The notes under the pieces were generated by a model. It worked only from the letters and a program-made list of their open reading frames with translations. It did no database searches and was not told the DNA's origin. Below, in pieces: positions 21,157-34,833 of a stretch of 64,000 nucleotides of DNA (position 1 is its first letter; every line of letters begins with the position of its first letter). Source of the stretch: Mycobacterium heckeshornense (GTDB lineage: Bacteria; Actinomycetota; Actinomycetes; Mycobacteriales; Mycobacteriaceae). The position numbers and the translations under genes were made by a program. The stretch covers positions 3,038,001 to 3,102,000 of the forward strand of contig NZ_AP024237.1 in assembly GCF_016592155.1 (NCBI RefSeq), read 5' to 3'.

Positions 21157-22620
21157 CTACTTGGCGCTGCGCCAGGCTCGGTCGAACGGAAGCCGCCACG
21201 CGTGCGGGGCGATGAGCTGGTGAATGGCGTTCGGGCCCCACGAGCCGACGTCGTAGCTGCGCACCGGCGGTGGATCTTCGAGCAGCGGGGCGGAGACTTC
21301 CCAGAGCCGCTCGATTCCTTCCGACGTGGTGTACAGCGTATGGTCGCCGTGCATGGCGTCCAGGATCAGCCGCTCGTAGCCCTCCAGCACGTCGCGAACG
21401 GCCTCGGTCTCGGCTATCGCGAACTGCAGGCTGTGCTTGTCCAGCTTCATGCCGGGCCCGGGACGTTTGCCGTAGAACGACAGCGACACCTTGGACTCGT
21501 CGGCGAGGTCGAACGTGAGGTGATCGGGGCCGTGCAGGCCGATGCCGCAACCCGGCGGGAACATGCTCTTGGGAGGTTCCCGAAACGCGATCGAGATGAT
21601 CCGCTGGCCCTCCGCCATACACTTGCCGGTACGCAGATAAAACGGCACACCCGCCCAGCGCCAGTTGTCGATCTCGCATTTGAGCGCGACGAATGTCTCG
21701 GTGTCGGAATCGGATGAGACGCCGGGTTCTTCGCGATATCCCCGGTATTGGCCTCGCACCACGTTGTGTGGGTCGAGCGGCACCATGGACTCGAACACCT
21801 TGTTCTTCTCGGCACTGATCGCCCGCGAAGCCAGAGCGGTCGGCGGCTCCATCGCCACGAACGCCAGGATCTGGAACAGGTGAGTGACCACCATGTCGCG
21901 AAAGGCTCCGATGGGCTCGTAGAACGCCGCTCGTCCTTCCAGCGACAACTTTTCCGGCACGTCGATCTGAACGTGGTCGATGAATGTCCGGTTCCAGATC
22001 GGCTCGAACAAACCGTTGGCGAATCGGAACGCCAGGATGTTCTGCGCGGCTTCTTTACCCAGGAAATGGTCGATCCGGAAGATCTGCGATTCGTCGAACT
22101 TCTCGTGGATCGCGGCGTTGAGCGCCACCGCGCTCTCCAGATCGGTGCCGAATGGTTTTTCCATCACCACCCGGGCGCCCTTGACGAGTCCGGCATCTTC
22201 GAGGATCTGGATCACCGGGATCACGGCTTTGGGCGGGACGCTCAAGTAGTGCAGCAGCCGCACTTCGCCCTCGAGTTGCGCAGCCTGCTCGGTCACCGCG
22301 GCCGAGAGCGCGCCGGCTCCGCTGCTCTGCGGGACGTACCGCAGGGTCTGCAGCCAGTTGTCGAGGTCCTCCCGGGACACCGCGCGCCGCGAGAACTGCA
22401 TGCATGCCTCTGCGGCGAGCTTGCGGAAACCTTCGTCGTCGAGCTCCTCCAGCGACGTTCCGACCATCCGCAATTCAGGCGCCAGCCTGGACATGCACAG
22501 GTGGAACAACCCGGGAAGCAACTTGCGACGCGCCAAATCACCTGTGGCGCCGAACAAGACGACGACGTGGGGTGCGGCGCCACTGGCCTGGCCTTTGGTC
22601 CGCGCGGCTGAACCGGTCAC
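21157..22620 (-). CDS. zwf: Glucose-6-phosphate dehydrogenase
   Basis: 487 residues from a GTG at 22620 (V-TGSAARTKG). The nucleotide loop VVLFGATGDLARRKLLP and the catalytic segment RIDHFLGKEAAQN are intact; position 5 is Phe rather than the common Tyr. It oxidises glucose-6-phosphate to 6-phosphogluconolactone and feeds the pentose phosphate pathway. It stands alone here between mihF and the molybdate-type regulator, where H37Rv has PE/PPE genes, so it was probably moved. Mycobacteria often have two zwf genes. Confidence 0.93.
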   Translation of the reverse strand: MTGSAARTKGQASGAAPHVVVLFGATGDLARRKLLPGLFHLCMSRLAPELRMVGTSLEELDDEGFRKLAAEACMQFSRRAVSREDLDNWLQTLRYVPQSSGAGALSAAVTEQAAQLEGEVRLLHYLSVPPKAVIPVIQILEDAGLVKGARVVMEKPFGTDLESAVALNAAIHEKFDESQIFRIDHFLGKEAAQNILAFRFANGLFEPIWNRTFIDHVQIDVPEKLSLEGRAAFYEPIGAFRDMVVTHLFQILAFVAMEPPTALASRAISAEKNKVFESMVPLDPHNVVRGQYRGYREEPGVSSDSDTETFVALKCEIDNWRWAGVPFYLRTGKCMAEGQRIISIAFREPPKSMFPPGCGIGLHGPDHLTFDLADESKVSLSFYGKRPGPGMKLDKHSLQFAIAETEAVRDVLEGYERLILDAMHGDHTLYTTSEGIERLWEVSAPLLEDPPPVRSYDVGSWGPNAIHQLIAPHAWRLPFDRAWRSAK

Positions 22621-22762
22621 AACTACGATGTTCCCACTTGCTTTCCACGCTCGCCGACCGATTAGGCGGGCCGACACCGCGGTGATCCGCGAGGCGGGAC
22701 CATCTGGCGTTTTGCGCCGTATTCGCGGCGATTGGGCCGCCCCAGGCGCCGCACGTCGTGCA

Positions 22763-22768
22763 TACGAT
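22763..22768 (+). promoter_or_regulatory. Candidate -10 box for a leaderless Mop-like transcript
   Basis: TACGAT at 22763-22768 is followed after five bases by the ATG at 22774, with no ribosome-binding site. This is the same arrangement as at lprG and supports the ATG at 22774. Confidence 0.45.
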
Positions 22769-22773
22769 TGGCT

Positions 22774-23181
22774 ATGCGGAAAATGCGGATCCGGGAAGCG
22801 GCCGAACTGCTGGGCGTCAGCGACGACACCGTGCGACGGTGGATCGACCAGGGCAGCTTGTCGGTCAGCCTCGACCGGTCCAGTCGCAAGGTGATCGCCG
22901 GGGACGAGTTAGCCGAATTCTGGCGCACCAACGCGCGCCCGTTGCCGCCGAATCCGCTGGGCGTGGCAAGCTCGGCGCGCAACCGATTCGTCGGCTTGGT
23001 CACCAAGGTGATCACCGACAAGGTGATGGCGCAGGTCGAGATGCAATGCGGGCCGTTCACCGTCGTGTCCCTGATGAGCAGCGAGGCCGCGCGCGAGCTG
23101 AAACTGGAACCGGGCAGTGTGGCCGTAGCCGTGGTCAAGGCCACCAACGTCATCGTCGAAACCCCTGACGAACTCTCCTGA
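22774..23181 (+). CDS. Molybdenum-pterin-binding (Mop/TOBE) protein with MerR-like HTH
   Basis: 135 residues. The N terminus (MRKMRIREAAELLGVSDDTV) is a MerR/excisionase-type helix-turn-helix, followed by a linker rich in Pro. The C-terminal TOBE/Mop domain, SSARNRFVGLVTKVITDKV through GSVAVAVVKATNVIVETP, binds molybdate or tungstate. It is probably a molybdate-responsive regulator or storage protein. No mod transporter genes lie nearby. Confidence 0.85.
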   Translation: MRKMRIREAAELLGVSDDTVRRWIDQGSLSVSLDRSSRKVIAGDELAEFWRTNARPLPPNPLGVASSARNRFVGLVTKVITDKVMAQVEMQCGPFTVVSLMSSEAARELKLEPGSVAVAVVKATNVIVETPDELS

Positions 23182-23190
23182 CGGCCCCGG

Positions 23191-24015
23191 CTATACCGCC
23201 GCGAGATAGGCGACGGCGTCTCGCATCCGTTCCGCCGCCGCGCGCAAGTCTGCGACACGAGGGCCCGCCCGCAGCACGTCGCGCGACACCGCGGGCAGAA
23301 GTTGCCCGGGCACCGCGCCGCCCAGCCCGCCGAGCGCCTGCACCCGTCCCCCCTGCGCCCCGACACCGGGCACCAGGACCGGGCCGTTCAACGCGCTGAC
23401 GTCGGGCGGGTCGGGCGCGGTGGCACCGACGACCACGCCGACGAAGCCGGGCCCGGGCCCGGCTGCCCGGTTGACCGCCGCCGCCGCGTCGACGATGCGC
23501 TGGGCCACCGTCTGCCCATCGGCAACGGCCCGTTGCAGCGCTGCGCCCTCCGGGTTAGATGTCGCAGCCAGCACGAAAACCCCGCGCGCGTGCGCGGCGG
23601 CGGTGTCCAGCAGCGGTTGCAGCGCACCGAAACCCGGATACGGCGACGCGGTGACGGCGTCGGCCGCCAGCGGCGAGTCGGCGACCCAGGCCTGGGCGTA
23701 GGCGGCCATCGTGGAGCCGATGTCGCCTCGCTTGGCGTCGGCCAGCACCAGCACGCCGGCCGCGCGAAGCGCCGCGATGGTGCGCTCCAGCACCGCGTAG
23801 CCGGCGGCACCGTAAGCCTCGAAGAACGCCACCTGGGGCTTGACCACGGCGAAGCCGGCATAGGCCTCGACACAGGTGTCGCAGAACGCGGCGAGGCCCG
23901 CGGCGGTGGCGGGCAGCTCCCAGGCGCGCAGCAGCTCGGGATGCGGGTCGATGCCCAGACACAGCGGGCCGCGTTGCGACGTGGCGTCGCGCAGCCGGGC
24001 GCCGAATCCGGGCAT
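23191..24015 (-). CDS. pyrF: Orotidine 5'-phosphate decarboxylase (type 2)
   Basis: 274 residues. The active-site motif [15 protein letters not shown] is intact, with [12 protein letters not shown] at the N terminus and [11 protein letters not shown] near the phosphate site. It decarboxylates OMP to UMP, the last step of pyrimidine synthesis. It is the last gene of the pyr operon, two bases after carB. Confidence 0.95.
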   Translation of the reverse strand: MPGFGARLRDATSQRGPLCLGIDPHPELLRAWELPATAAGLAAFCDTCVEAYAGFAVVKPQVAFFEAYGAAGYAVLERTIAALRAAGVLVLADAKRGDIGSTMAAYAQAWVADSPLAADAVTASPYPGFGALQPLLDTAAAHARGVFVLAATSNPEGAALQRAVADGQTVAQRIVDAAAAVNRAAGPGPGFVGVVVGATAPDPPDVSALNGPVLVPGVGAQGGRVQALGGLGGAVPGQLLPAVSRDVLRAGPRVADLRAAAERMRDAVAYLAAV

Positions 24016-24017
24016 GG

Positions 24018-27364
<3,347 letters not shown>

Positions 27365-27365
<1 letters not shown>

Positions 27366-28519
27366 TAGTGCTCCTCTCCTGCCATCAACTCCACGAACTG
27401 GTCGAAAAGGTATTCCGCGTCGTGCGGCCCGGCCGCCGCCTCGGGGTGGTACTGCACCGAAAACGCGCGCCCGTTGGTCAGTTTGACGCCTTCGACGACA
27501 CCGTCGTTGGCGCAGGTGTGGCTGACGATCGCCGTTCCGAACGGGGTGTCGAATCGCTGACCCGCTTCGCCCTGCAGCGCAAAGCCGTGGTTCTGCGCGG
27601 TGATCGCGACCCGCCCGGTCGCATGGTCGATCACCGGCACGTTGATGCCGCGGTGGCCGAACACCATCTTGTAGGTGGACAGACCCAGTGCGCGGCCCAG
27701 GATCTGGTTGCCGAAACAGATGCCGAACAAGGGGATTCCGGCGTCCAGCACCCGTCGGGTGACGGCGACGACGTGGTCGGCGGTGGCGGGATCGCCGGGG
27801 CCATTGGACAGGAAGACTCCATGCGGCTTGATCTCGGCGATCTGCTCGAACGTCGCCGACGACGGCAGCACATGGCTGCGGATCCCGCGCCTGGCGAAAT
27901 TGCGCGGCGTGTTGGTCTTGATCCCGAGATCGACTGCGGCCACGGTAAACCGATGCGGCCCTTGGGGTTCGACGATATAGGTGTCGTCGGTGCTGACCTG
28001 GCCGGCCAGGTCGGCGCCGAGCATCGGCGGCTGGGCGCGCACCCGCTCGAGCAGTTCCTCGCGGTCGGCCAGCGCGGGACCGGAGAACACACCCGCCTTC
28101 ATCGAGCCGAAGTGGCGAAGGTGCCGCACCACGGCGCGGGTGTCGATCCCGGCGACGCCGACAATGTGCTGGCGGACCAGTTCGTCCTCCAGCGTGGTGG
28201 TTGCCCGCCAGTTCGAGGCCCGCGGTGACGGGTCGCGCACCGCGTACCCGGCCACCCAGATCCGCTCGCCGCGGCTTTCGGAGTCTTCGGTGTTCCAGCC
28301 GGTGTTGCCGATCTGCGGCGCGGTCGCCACCACGATCTGGCGGTGATAGCTGGGATCGGTCAAGGTTTCCTGATAGCCGGACATCCCGGTGGAAAACACC
28401 GCCTCGCCGAGGGTTTGGCCGATCGCGCCGAATGGTGTCCCGGTGAAAATCCGGCCGTCCTCGAGAACCAGTACGGCCTTGCCGACGGGACCTCCTGCGG
28501 CCGGCGTGTGCGAATTCAT
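27365..28519 (-). CDS. carA: Carbamoyl-phosphate synthase small subunit (glutaminase)
   Basis: 384 residues from the ATG at 28519, which forms an ATGA overlap with the pyrC stop. The class I glutaminase nucleophile lies in [12 protein letters not shown] and the His/Glu pair in [11 protein letters not shown]. It supplies ammonia to CarB. In H37Rv a membrane protein gene (Rv1382) separates pyrC from carA; here nothing does. Confidence 0.96.
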
Positions 28520-29808
28520 ACCGGGCACTTCCCGTCGCGGGCGGTGATTTTGCCGCGCAGCAACGTCGCGGTCACCGTCGCCGGCAACGACATTGACTCG
28601 TAGGGGGTGTTGGCCGAGCGGCTGGCCAGTTCAGCGCCGGCGACGGTCCAGGTGGCGTCCGGGTCGACGACGACGAGGTTGGCCGGCTCGCCCACCTCCA
28701 GCGGGCGGCCGTGACCGGGCAAACCGGCGATGCGCGCCGGGTTCTCGCTCATCACCCGCGCGACGTCACGCCAGGTCAATAGCCCGGGCACCACCATGGT
28801 CTGCGCCACCACCGACAGCGCGGTCTGCAGCCCGAGCATGCCCGGACGCGCCGCGGCAAACTCCACACACTTCTCGTGGTCGGCGTGCGGGGCGTGATCG
28901 GTGGCCACACAGTCGATTACCCCATCGGCCAGGGCCTGACGCAATGCGGCGGCGTCGGCGGACTCACGCAGCGGCGGGTTGACGCGGTACACGCCGTCGT
29001 AGGTTGCGAGCCTGGAATCGTCGAGCATCAGGTGATGCGGGGCGACCTCGGCGGTAATCGAAATACCTTGTGCCTTAGCCCATTTGAGAATCTCGACGGT
29101 CCCGGCGGTGGAAGCGTGGCAGATATGCACCCGGGCCCCGGCGTCGCGGGCCAGCAGCGCGTCGCGCGCGACGATCGACTCCTCGGCCGCCCGCGGCCAT
29201 CCGGCCAGGCCAAGCCGGGCGGCATTGGGCCCCTCGTGGGCGACGGCGCTGACGGTGAGTCGCGGCTCCTCGGCGTGCTGGGCGATCAGCACCCCCAGCC
29301 CGGTGGCGTACTCCAGGGCGCGGCGCATGACCAACGGATCGGCCACACAGTTGCCGTCGTCGGAGAACATCCGCACCTGAGCGGCGCCGGCGGCCATCAT
29401 GCCCATCTCGGTGAGCTCTTTTCCGGCCAGTCCCATCGTCACCGCGCCGACCGGGTGCACGTCGACCAAACCCACCTGCTGGCCCCGCTGCCAGACGTGG
29501 TCGGTGACCACCGGGCTGTCGGCGACAGGGTTGGTGTTGGCCATCGCGAACACTGCGGTGTATCCGCCCAAAGCGGCTGCAGCCGAACCGGTTTCGATGT
29601 CTTCCGCGTATTCGCGGCCCGGTTCACGCAGGTGAGCGTGCAGGTCGACAAACCCCGGCAGCAGGACCTGCCCGGTGGCGTCGATCACGTCGGCGTCTTC
29701 TGGAATCTGAAGTCGCGCACCGATGTCGACGATCTGCCCGTCATCGACCAGTACGTCGACGCGATTGCCCTCGCCGTAGCGGCGCACACCGCGGATCAAC
29801 ACGCTCAC
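28516..29808 (-). CDS. pyrC: Dihydroorotase
   Basis: 430 residues from a GTG at 29808 ([14 protein letters not shown]) that overlaps the pyrB stop (GTGA). Metal ligands are seen in [21 protein letters not shown] and [14 protein letters not shown]. It is the class I type that forms dihydroorotate. The frame is open further upstream, but that part is antisense to nothing and overlaps pyrB, so the GTG is preferred. Confidence 0.96.
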   Translation of the reverse strand: MSVLIRGVRRYGEGNRVDVLVDDGQIVDIGARLQIPEDADVIDATGQVLLPGFVDLHAHLREPGREYAEDIETGSAAAALGGYTAVFAMANTNPVADSPVVTDHVWQRGQQVGLVDVHPVGAVTMGLAGKELTEMGMMAAGAAQVRMFSDDGNCVADPLVMRRALEYATGLGVLIAQHAEEPRLTVSAVAHEGPNAARLGLAGWPRAAEESIVARDALLARDAGARVHICHASTAGTVEILKWAKAQGISITAEVAPHHLMLDDSRLATYDGVYRVNPPLRESADAAALRQALADGVIDCVATDHAPHADHEKCVEFAAARPGMLGLQTALSVVAQTMVVPGLLTWRDVARVMSENPARIAGLPGHGRPLEVGEPANLVVVDPDATWTVAGAELASRSANTPYESMSLPATVTATLLRGKITARDGKCPV

Positions 29809-30749
29809 GCCGCGACCTCCTGTGCTCCTACCAAGACGTGGAACAGCACCGCCATCCGCACGTGCACGCCGTTGGAAACCTGTTGCAGCACAGCGGACTG
29901 CGACGAGTCGGCCACCGAGGACTCGATCTCCATGCCGCGCAGCATCGGGCCGGGATGCAGCACCACGGCATGGCCGGGCAGCAGCGCCTGGCGCCGGTCG
30001 GAGAGCCCGTAGAGCACCGAATACTCGCGGGCGGACGGGAAGAAACCGCCGTGCATCCGTTCGGCCTGCACCCGCAGCATCAACACCGCGTCGGCGGCGG
30101 GCAGTTCGGCGTCGAGGTCGTAGGACACCGTCACCGGCCATTCGGTCACCCCGACCGGCAGCAGCGTCGGCGGTGCCACCAGCACCACCTCGGCGCCCAG
30201 CGTGGCCAGCAGCATCACGTTGGAGCGGGCCACCCGGCTGTGCAGGATGTCGCCGACGATCACGATGCGCCGCCCGTCGATGCCGCCGAGGCGCTGCCGG
30301 ATGGTCAGCGCGTCCAGCAGGGCCTGCGTCGGGTGCTCGTGGGTGCCGTCGCCGGCGTTGATCACCGAGGGGCCTGAGCCGTTGGCGCAGGTCCAGTCGG
30401 CCAACCGGTGCGCCGCACCGGAGGCGGGATGGCGGATCACCAGCGCGTCGGCGCCGGCGGCGCGCAGGGTCAGCGCGGTATCGCGCAGCGATTCGCCTTT
30501 GCCCACCGACGATCCCGTCGCGCTGACGTTGATCACGTCGGCGCTCATCAACTTGCCGGCGACTTCGAAGGACACCCGGGTGCGGGTGGAGTTCTCGTAG
30601 AACATCGTGATGATGGTGCGGCCGCGCAGCGTCGGCAGCTTCTTGACCTCACGGCCCACCAGGGCCTGCGCGAACCGGTCGGCGTCGTCGAGGATCGCGG
30701 TCGCCTCGTCGCGGCTCAGGTCATTGGCAGCCAACAAGTGTCGCGTCAT
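29805..30749 (-). CDS. pyrB: Aspartate carbamoyltransferase catalytic subunit
   Basis: 314 residues. The carbamoyl-phosphate loop [17 protein letters not shown] and the aspartate-side loop [11 protein letters not shown] are intact. It forms carbamoyl aspartate. No pyrI partner is present, as expected in actinobacteria. The ATG overlaps the pyrR stop (ATGA). Confidence 0.97.
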   Translation of the reverse strand: MTRHLLAANDLSRDEATAILDDADRFAQALVGREVKKLPTLRGRTIITMFYENSTRTRVSFEVAGKLMSADVINVSATGSSVGKGESLRDTALTLRAAGADALVIRHPASGAAHRLADWTCANGSGPSVINAGDGTHEHPTQALLDALTIRQRLGGIDGRRIVIVGDILHSRVARSNVMLLATLGAEVVLVAPPTLLPVGVTEWPVTVSYDLDAELPAADAVLMLRVQAERMHGGFFPSAREYSVLYGLSDRRQALLPGHAVVLHPGPMLRGMEIESSVADSSQSAVLQQVSNGVHVRMAVLFHVLVGAQEVAA

Positions 30750-31318
30750 CGCGAAATCACCACCTGATCGCGCCCGTCGTGTTCGGCCAGCAGCACGTGC
30801 ACGCTTTCGCTGCGGGAGGTGGGCACGTTTTTGCCGACGTAGTCGGCGCGCAGCGGCAGTTCACGGTGGCCGCGGTCGACCAGCACCGCCAGTTGCACGG
30901 CGCGGGGCCGACCGATATCGCGCAGCGCGTCAAGTGCGCAGCGCACCGAGCGCCCGGAGTACAACACATCGTCGACCAGGATCACCAGCGCGTCGTCGAT
31001 GCCCGCGGTCGGGATGGAGGTGGCCTCCAGCGGCCGCGGCGGCTTTTGCATCAGGTCGTCGCGGTACAGGGTGATGTCGAGCGCGCCGTGGTCGACCTGG
31101 ACGCCGGAAAACTCGGCGATGCGGGAGGCCAGCCGCTTCGCCAGCGTCACTCCGCGGGTGGGGATGCCGAGCAGCACTACCCGCGGACCATCGGACCCGT
31201 CGAGTGCGGTCTTTTCGATGATTTGGTGGGCGATGCGGGAAATGGTGCGCCCCACGTCGGCCGCCGACATCAATTCGCGGGGCTCGCTGCCTACGCCGGT
31301 CTTGCCCGCAGCACCCAT
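30746..31318 (-). CDS. pyrR: Pyrimidine operon regulator PyrR / uracil phosphoribosyltransferase
   Basis: 190 residues with the PRPP motif [13 protein letters not shown] and the PyrR signature [18 protein letters not shown]. PyrR binds the 5' end of pyr mRNA when UMP is high and blocks expression; in mycobacteria this is thought to act on translation. It heads the six-gene operon pyrR-pyrB-pyrC-carA-carB-pyrF, in which each gene overlaps or nearly touches the next. Confidence 0.95.
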   Translation of the reverse strand: MGAAGKTGVGSEPRELMSAADVGRTISRIAHQIIEKTALDGSDGPRVVLLGIPTRGVTLAKRLASRIAEFSGVQVDHGALDITLYRDDLMQKPPRPLEATSIPTAGIDDALVILVDDVLYSGRSVRCALDALRDIGRPRAVQLAVLVDRGHRELPLRADYVGKNVPTSRSESVHVLLAEHDGRDQVVISR

Positions 31319-31487
31319 CCGAAACTTGACCTCCTTCTCCGCCTCGCCGGACGGATCGTTAAAGGATGTCGACTGCCGGCCAGCGTAGCATTGCGCGGCT
31401 CACGGATGTCCGCTGCGGCCCGCGCGTGGCAATGCGGTGCGAGCACGCACACGCCAACTGTCGGTGCCGTGGTTTAGCATCGCAAGT

Positions 31488-32777
31488 ATGTTCGATTCGG
31501 GTGTGCTGACGGCGGTGGATCCGCAGGCCGACGAGGCAGTGCTGATCGCGCGCATCGCGGAGCTTGAGCGGCTGAAGTCCGCCGCCGCCGCAGGTCAGGC
31601 GCGGGCGGCCGCGGCCCTGGACGGATTGCGGCGCTCGACTGAGGCCGCTGCCGGGGTGCCGGCAGCCCAGCGAGGGCGCGGCGTGGCCAGCGAGATTGCG
31701 CTGGCGCGACGGGATTCGCCAGCGCGCGGCGGCCGGCACCTGGGGTTCGCGAAGGCGTTGGTGTACGAGATGCCGCACACGCTGGCCGCGCTGGAAGCCG
31801 GGCAGCTGTCCGAGTGGCGGGCCACGCTGATCGTGCGGGAATCGGCCTGCCTGGACGTCGAGGACCGCCGGACGCTCGATGCGCAGCTGTGCGCCGACAT
31901 GTCCAAGTTGGACGGGATGGGCGATGCGCGGATCACCGCGGCTGCGAAAGACATCGCCTACCGGCTCAATGCGCAGGCCGTGGTCGATCGCGCTGCCAAA
32001 GCCGCCTCCGAGCGTACGGTGACAATCCGCCCCGCCCCCGACACCATGACTTGGGTGACGGCGTTACTTCCGGTCGCACAGGGTGTTGCGGTGTATGCCG
32101 CACTCAAGCGGGCGGCGGACACGACATTCGATGACCGCTCGCGCGGCCAGGTGATGGCGGACACGTTGGTCGAACGGGTCACCGGACGGCCCGCCGGCGT
32201 AGCGGAACCGGTCGCGGTCAACGTCGTCATCTCCGACGAGACGCTGCTGGGCGGCGACAATGCCGCCGCAGTAGTCGACGGGTATGGGCCGATCCCGGCG
32301 GCCGTTGCGCGCAGTCTGGTCAGCGACGCGGTCACCGACACCCGGTCGCGGGCCACGCTGCGCCGGCTTTACCGTCATCCCCGCTCTGGGGCCTTGGTGG
32401 CGATGGAGTCGCGGGCGCGCTGTTTCCCGAAGGGCCTCGCCACCTTTATCGGGTTGCGGGATCAGCGATGTCGCACCCCCTACTGTGATGCCCCTATCCG
32501 GCACCGCGACCACGCCCAGCCACACAATCGCGGCGGACCCACCAATGCGGCGAACGGACTTGGGTCATGTGAGCGCTGCAACTACGTCAAGGAAGCTCAC
32601 GGGTGGCACGTCAGCACCACGATGGACGAAACTGGCTGGCACATAGCCGAATTCATCACACCGACCGGCGCGCACTACTGCTCGACGGCGCCGCCGCAAC
32701 CGGGGCGGCCCGAGATATTCGTTCACGAGGTCGAACCCCGAATCGGCATCACCCTGCCCCGACTGCACGCCGCCTAG
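31488..32777 (+). CDS. 13E12-family DUF222/HNH endonuclease-like protein
   Basis: 429 residues. The long helical DUF222 region (about 30-300) is followed by an HNH module: CRTPYCDAPIRHRDHAQPH then NGLGSCERCNYVKE with two CxxC-type pairs. These REP13E12-type proteins are repeated in mycobacterial genomes and are linked to prophage attachment, but their role is unknown. A TAGCAT at 31475-31480 may be its -10 box, making it near-leaderless. It is divergent from pyrR and begins the accessory island. Confidence 0.85.
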   Translation: MFDSGVLTAVDPQADEAVLIARIAELERLKSAAAAGQARAAAALDGLRRSTEAAAGVPAAQRGRGVASEIALARRDSPARGGRHLGFAKALVYEMPHTLAALEAGQLSEWRATLIVRESACLDVEDRRTLDAQLCADMSKLDGMGDARITAAAKDIAYRLNAQAVVDRAAKAASERTVTIRPAPDTMTWVTALLPVAQGVAVYAALKRAADTTFDDRSRGQVMADTLVERVTGRPAGVAEPVAVNVVISDETLLGGDNAAAVVDGYGPIPAAVARSLVSDAVTDTRSRATLRRLYRHPRSGALVAMESRARCFPKGLATFIGLRDQRCRTPYCDAPIRHRDHAQPHNRGGPTNAANGLGSCERCNYVKEAHGWHVSTTMDETGWHIAEFITPTGAHYCSTAPPQPGRPEIFVHEVEPRIGITLPRLHAA

Positions 32778-32828
32778 CTGACGCACGACTCAGGCTAGGC
32801 TGGCAAATATGACGGGCTTTCCCGTCTA

Positions 32829-32936
32829 GATTTCGACGCTCTGTACTGTCTCGACGACGACGGCAAGCACAGCTACGCCAACGCGGTGCACCGCGCCACC
32901 CGCGACGGCGAGCCGGCCACGGTGCGGCGGAAGTAG
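32829..32936 (+). pseudogene. Short gene remnant, unrecognised
   Basis: An open stretch of 36 codons reads DFDALYCLDDDGKHSYAN and then AVHRATRDGEPATVRRK before a TAG. There is no plausible start, since an in-frame stop lies just upstream, and its composition is protein-like. It looks like the tail of a lost gene between the 13E12 gene and the hydrolase. I do not recognise the family. Confidence 0.4.
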
Positions 32937-32965
32937 AGGGCACCGAGGTCAGTAGTCTCACCCGG

Positions 32966-34171
32966 GTGAATCTCGAGGGCAATCAGGCCTCCATCCGCGA
33001 AGCCTGCGACGCGGGTCTACTCGCCGGCGCGGTGACAATGGTCTGGCGACACGGAAAAGTATTGCAGGTCAACGAGATCGGCTATCGCGACGTCGGCGCC
33101 GGGCTGCCGATGCAGCGTGACACCTTGTTTCGCATTGCTTCGATGACCAAGCCGGTCACTGTCGCGGTGGCGATGAGTCTGGTGGACGAGGGCAAGCTGG
33201 CGCTGCGCGACCCCATCGTGCGCTGGCTGCCGGAGTTCGCCGATATGCGCGTGTTGGACGACCCCGTTGGCCCGCTGGATCGCACGCACCCGGCGCAACG
33301 GGCGATCCTGGTCGAAGACCTGCTCACCCATACCAGCGGTCTGGCGTACGGATTCTCCGTGTCCGGGCCGATCTCACGGGCCTATGTCCGGCTCCCGTTC
33401 GGACAAGGCCCCGACGTGTGGCTGGCCGCGCTTGCCGAACTGCCGCTGGTGCACCAGCCCGGTGAGCGAATGACCTACGGCCATGGCATCGACGTGGTCG
33501 GCGTGCTGGTGTCGCGGATCGAGGCCAAACCATTTCACCAGGTCCTTGACGAGCGCATCCTGCAGCCACTGGGCATGCACGACACCGGCTTTTACGTCCC
33601 GGCCGAAAAGCGCTCCCGGGTGGCGACGATGTATGCGCTCGACGAGAACGATCGGTTGCGCCACGACGTGATGGGCCCGCCGCAGCTGGCACCGCCCGCG
33701 TTTCCCAACGCCGGCGGTGGATTATGGTCGGCCGCCGACGATTACCTGCGGTTCGCGCGGATGCTGCTGGGCGACGGCGTGATAGACGGGGTGCGGGTGC
33801 TGTCGGCCGAATCGGCGCGAGCTATGCGCACCGATCGGCTGACCGCCGAGCAGAAACAGCATCCTTTCCTGGGTGCGCCGTTCTGGATTGGCCGTGGGTT
33901 CGGACTCAATCTCTCGGTCGTGACCGACCCGACGAAATCCGGGCCGATCTTCGGCCCGGGCGGGGCGGGGACGTTCAGTTGGCCCGGCGCTTACGGGACG
34001 TGGTGGCAGGCTGACCCGTCCGCGGACCTGATCCTGCTGTACTTCGTGCAAAACCTTCCCGCGCTGTCGTCGGACGCGGCTGCAGCCGTCGCCGGCAACA
34101 CGTCCCGGGCGAAACTGCAAGCGGTACAACCGAAGTTCGTTCGCCACACCTATCGCGCGCTGGAGCTATAG
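32966..34171 (+). CDS. Beta-lactamase-fold serine hydrolase (family VIII esterase type)
   Basis: 401 residues from a GTG. The class C beta-lactamase-like nucleophile motif SMTK places Ser59 and Lys62, with the second-motif Tyr in MTYGHGID near residue 172 and a C-terminal WPGAYGTWWQADP segment in the place of the KTG box. No signal peptide is visible, so it is probably a cytoplasmic esterase like mycobacterial LipD/LipL relatives. The substrate is unknown. Confidence 0.85.
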   Translation: MNLEGNQASIREACDAGLLAGAVTMVWRHGKVLQVNEIGYRDVGAGLPMQRDTLFRIASMTKPVTVAVAMSLVDEGKLALRDPIVRWLPEFADMRVLDDPVGPLDRTHPAQRAILVEDLLTHTSGLAYGFSVSGPISRAYVRLPFGQGPDVWLAALAELPLVHQPGERMTYGHGIDVVGVLVSRIEAKPFHQVLDERILQPLGMHDTGFYVPAEKRSRVATMYALDENDRLRHDVMGPPQLAPPAFPNAGGGLWSAADDYLRFARMLLGDGVIDGVRVLSAESARAMRTDRLTAEQKQHPFLGAPFWIGRGFGLNLSVVTDPTKSGPIFGPGGAGTFSWPGAYGTWWQADPSADLILLYFVQNLPALSSDAAAAVAGNTSRAKLQAVQPKFVRHTYRALEL

Positions 34172-34200
34172 GGCCTCACCGAACTAGTCTGCGGGTACCG

Positions 34201-34761
34201 CTAATGACGCAGCATCACATCGAGGAACCACTCCCGGCGGCCGGCGGCCTGCGGGTTGGGCCGCGGACCCGACAGATACAAGAACCCGATCCCCGCGGCG
34301 AAGGTAACGTCGGCGCGCATGTCGGCCTCTTCGGGGTCGAAACCGTCGTCGAGGTATGCCCGCCGTACCGCGGCCACCACCCGTCGGTCCGAATCGCGCA
34401 CCGCCGCAGCCACCGCAGGCTCCGACCGGGCCCATTCCCGCATCGCGCGCTCGAGCATCCAGTGCCGAGGACCGACCAACGCGGTCATCATCCGCGACAG
34501 CCGCTGCCGCGGCGGATCGGCCGCGAGTGCGTCGAAAAATCCGCGATCCTCATCGCGAACAGCGGCCCAGGTATCGAGAAGTGCGCGACGGTAGGCCCTC
34601 ATGTCGCTGAAATGCCAATAGAAACTGCCCCTGGTCACACCGAGCCGACGGCATAATCGGTCGATCGTCAGGGCTTTGATGCCATCCTCGGCGAGAATCC
34701 GAAAACCGGTCTGGACCCAGTCATCCACCGTCAGGCGGTGATTGGCGCAGCCGCTCGTCAC
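34201..34761 (-). CDS. TetR-family transcriptional regulator
   Basis: 186 residues from a GTG. The N-terminal helix-turn-helix ALTIDRLCRRLGVTRGSFYW is clear; the C-terminal ligand domain is not conserved. It is divergent from a flavin monooxygenase gene, and a perfect 12-base palindrome lies between them. It probably represses the monooxygenase and itself. The inducer is unknown. Confidence 0.87.
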   Translation of the reverse strand: MTSGCANHRLTVDDWVQTGFRILAEDGIKALTIDRLCRRLGVTRGSFYWHFSDMRAYRRALLDTWAAVRDEDRGFFDALAADPPRQRLSRMMTALVGPRHWMLERAMREWARSEPAVAAAVRDSDRRVVAAVRRAYLDDGFDPEEADMRADVTFAAGIGFLYLSGPRPNPQAAGRREWFLDVMLRH

Positions 34762-34807
34762 GCCAGGAAAGCGTAGTCAGTAAGCTGCCGATAGACCGGT
34801 GTAATTG

Positions 34808-34819
34808 GACATATATGTC
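34808..34819. promoter_or_regulatory. Candidate TetR operator palindrome
   Basis: GACATATATGTC is a perfect 12-base palindrome in the 72-base divergent gap between the tetR-type gene and the monooxygenase gene. It lies 15 bases before the monooxygenase ATG, where binding would block the promoter. Assignment to this regulator is by position. Confidence 0.6.
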
Positions 34820-34833
34820 ATAGTGTTACGCGC

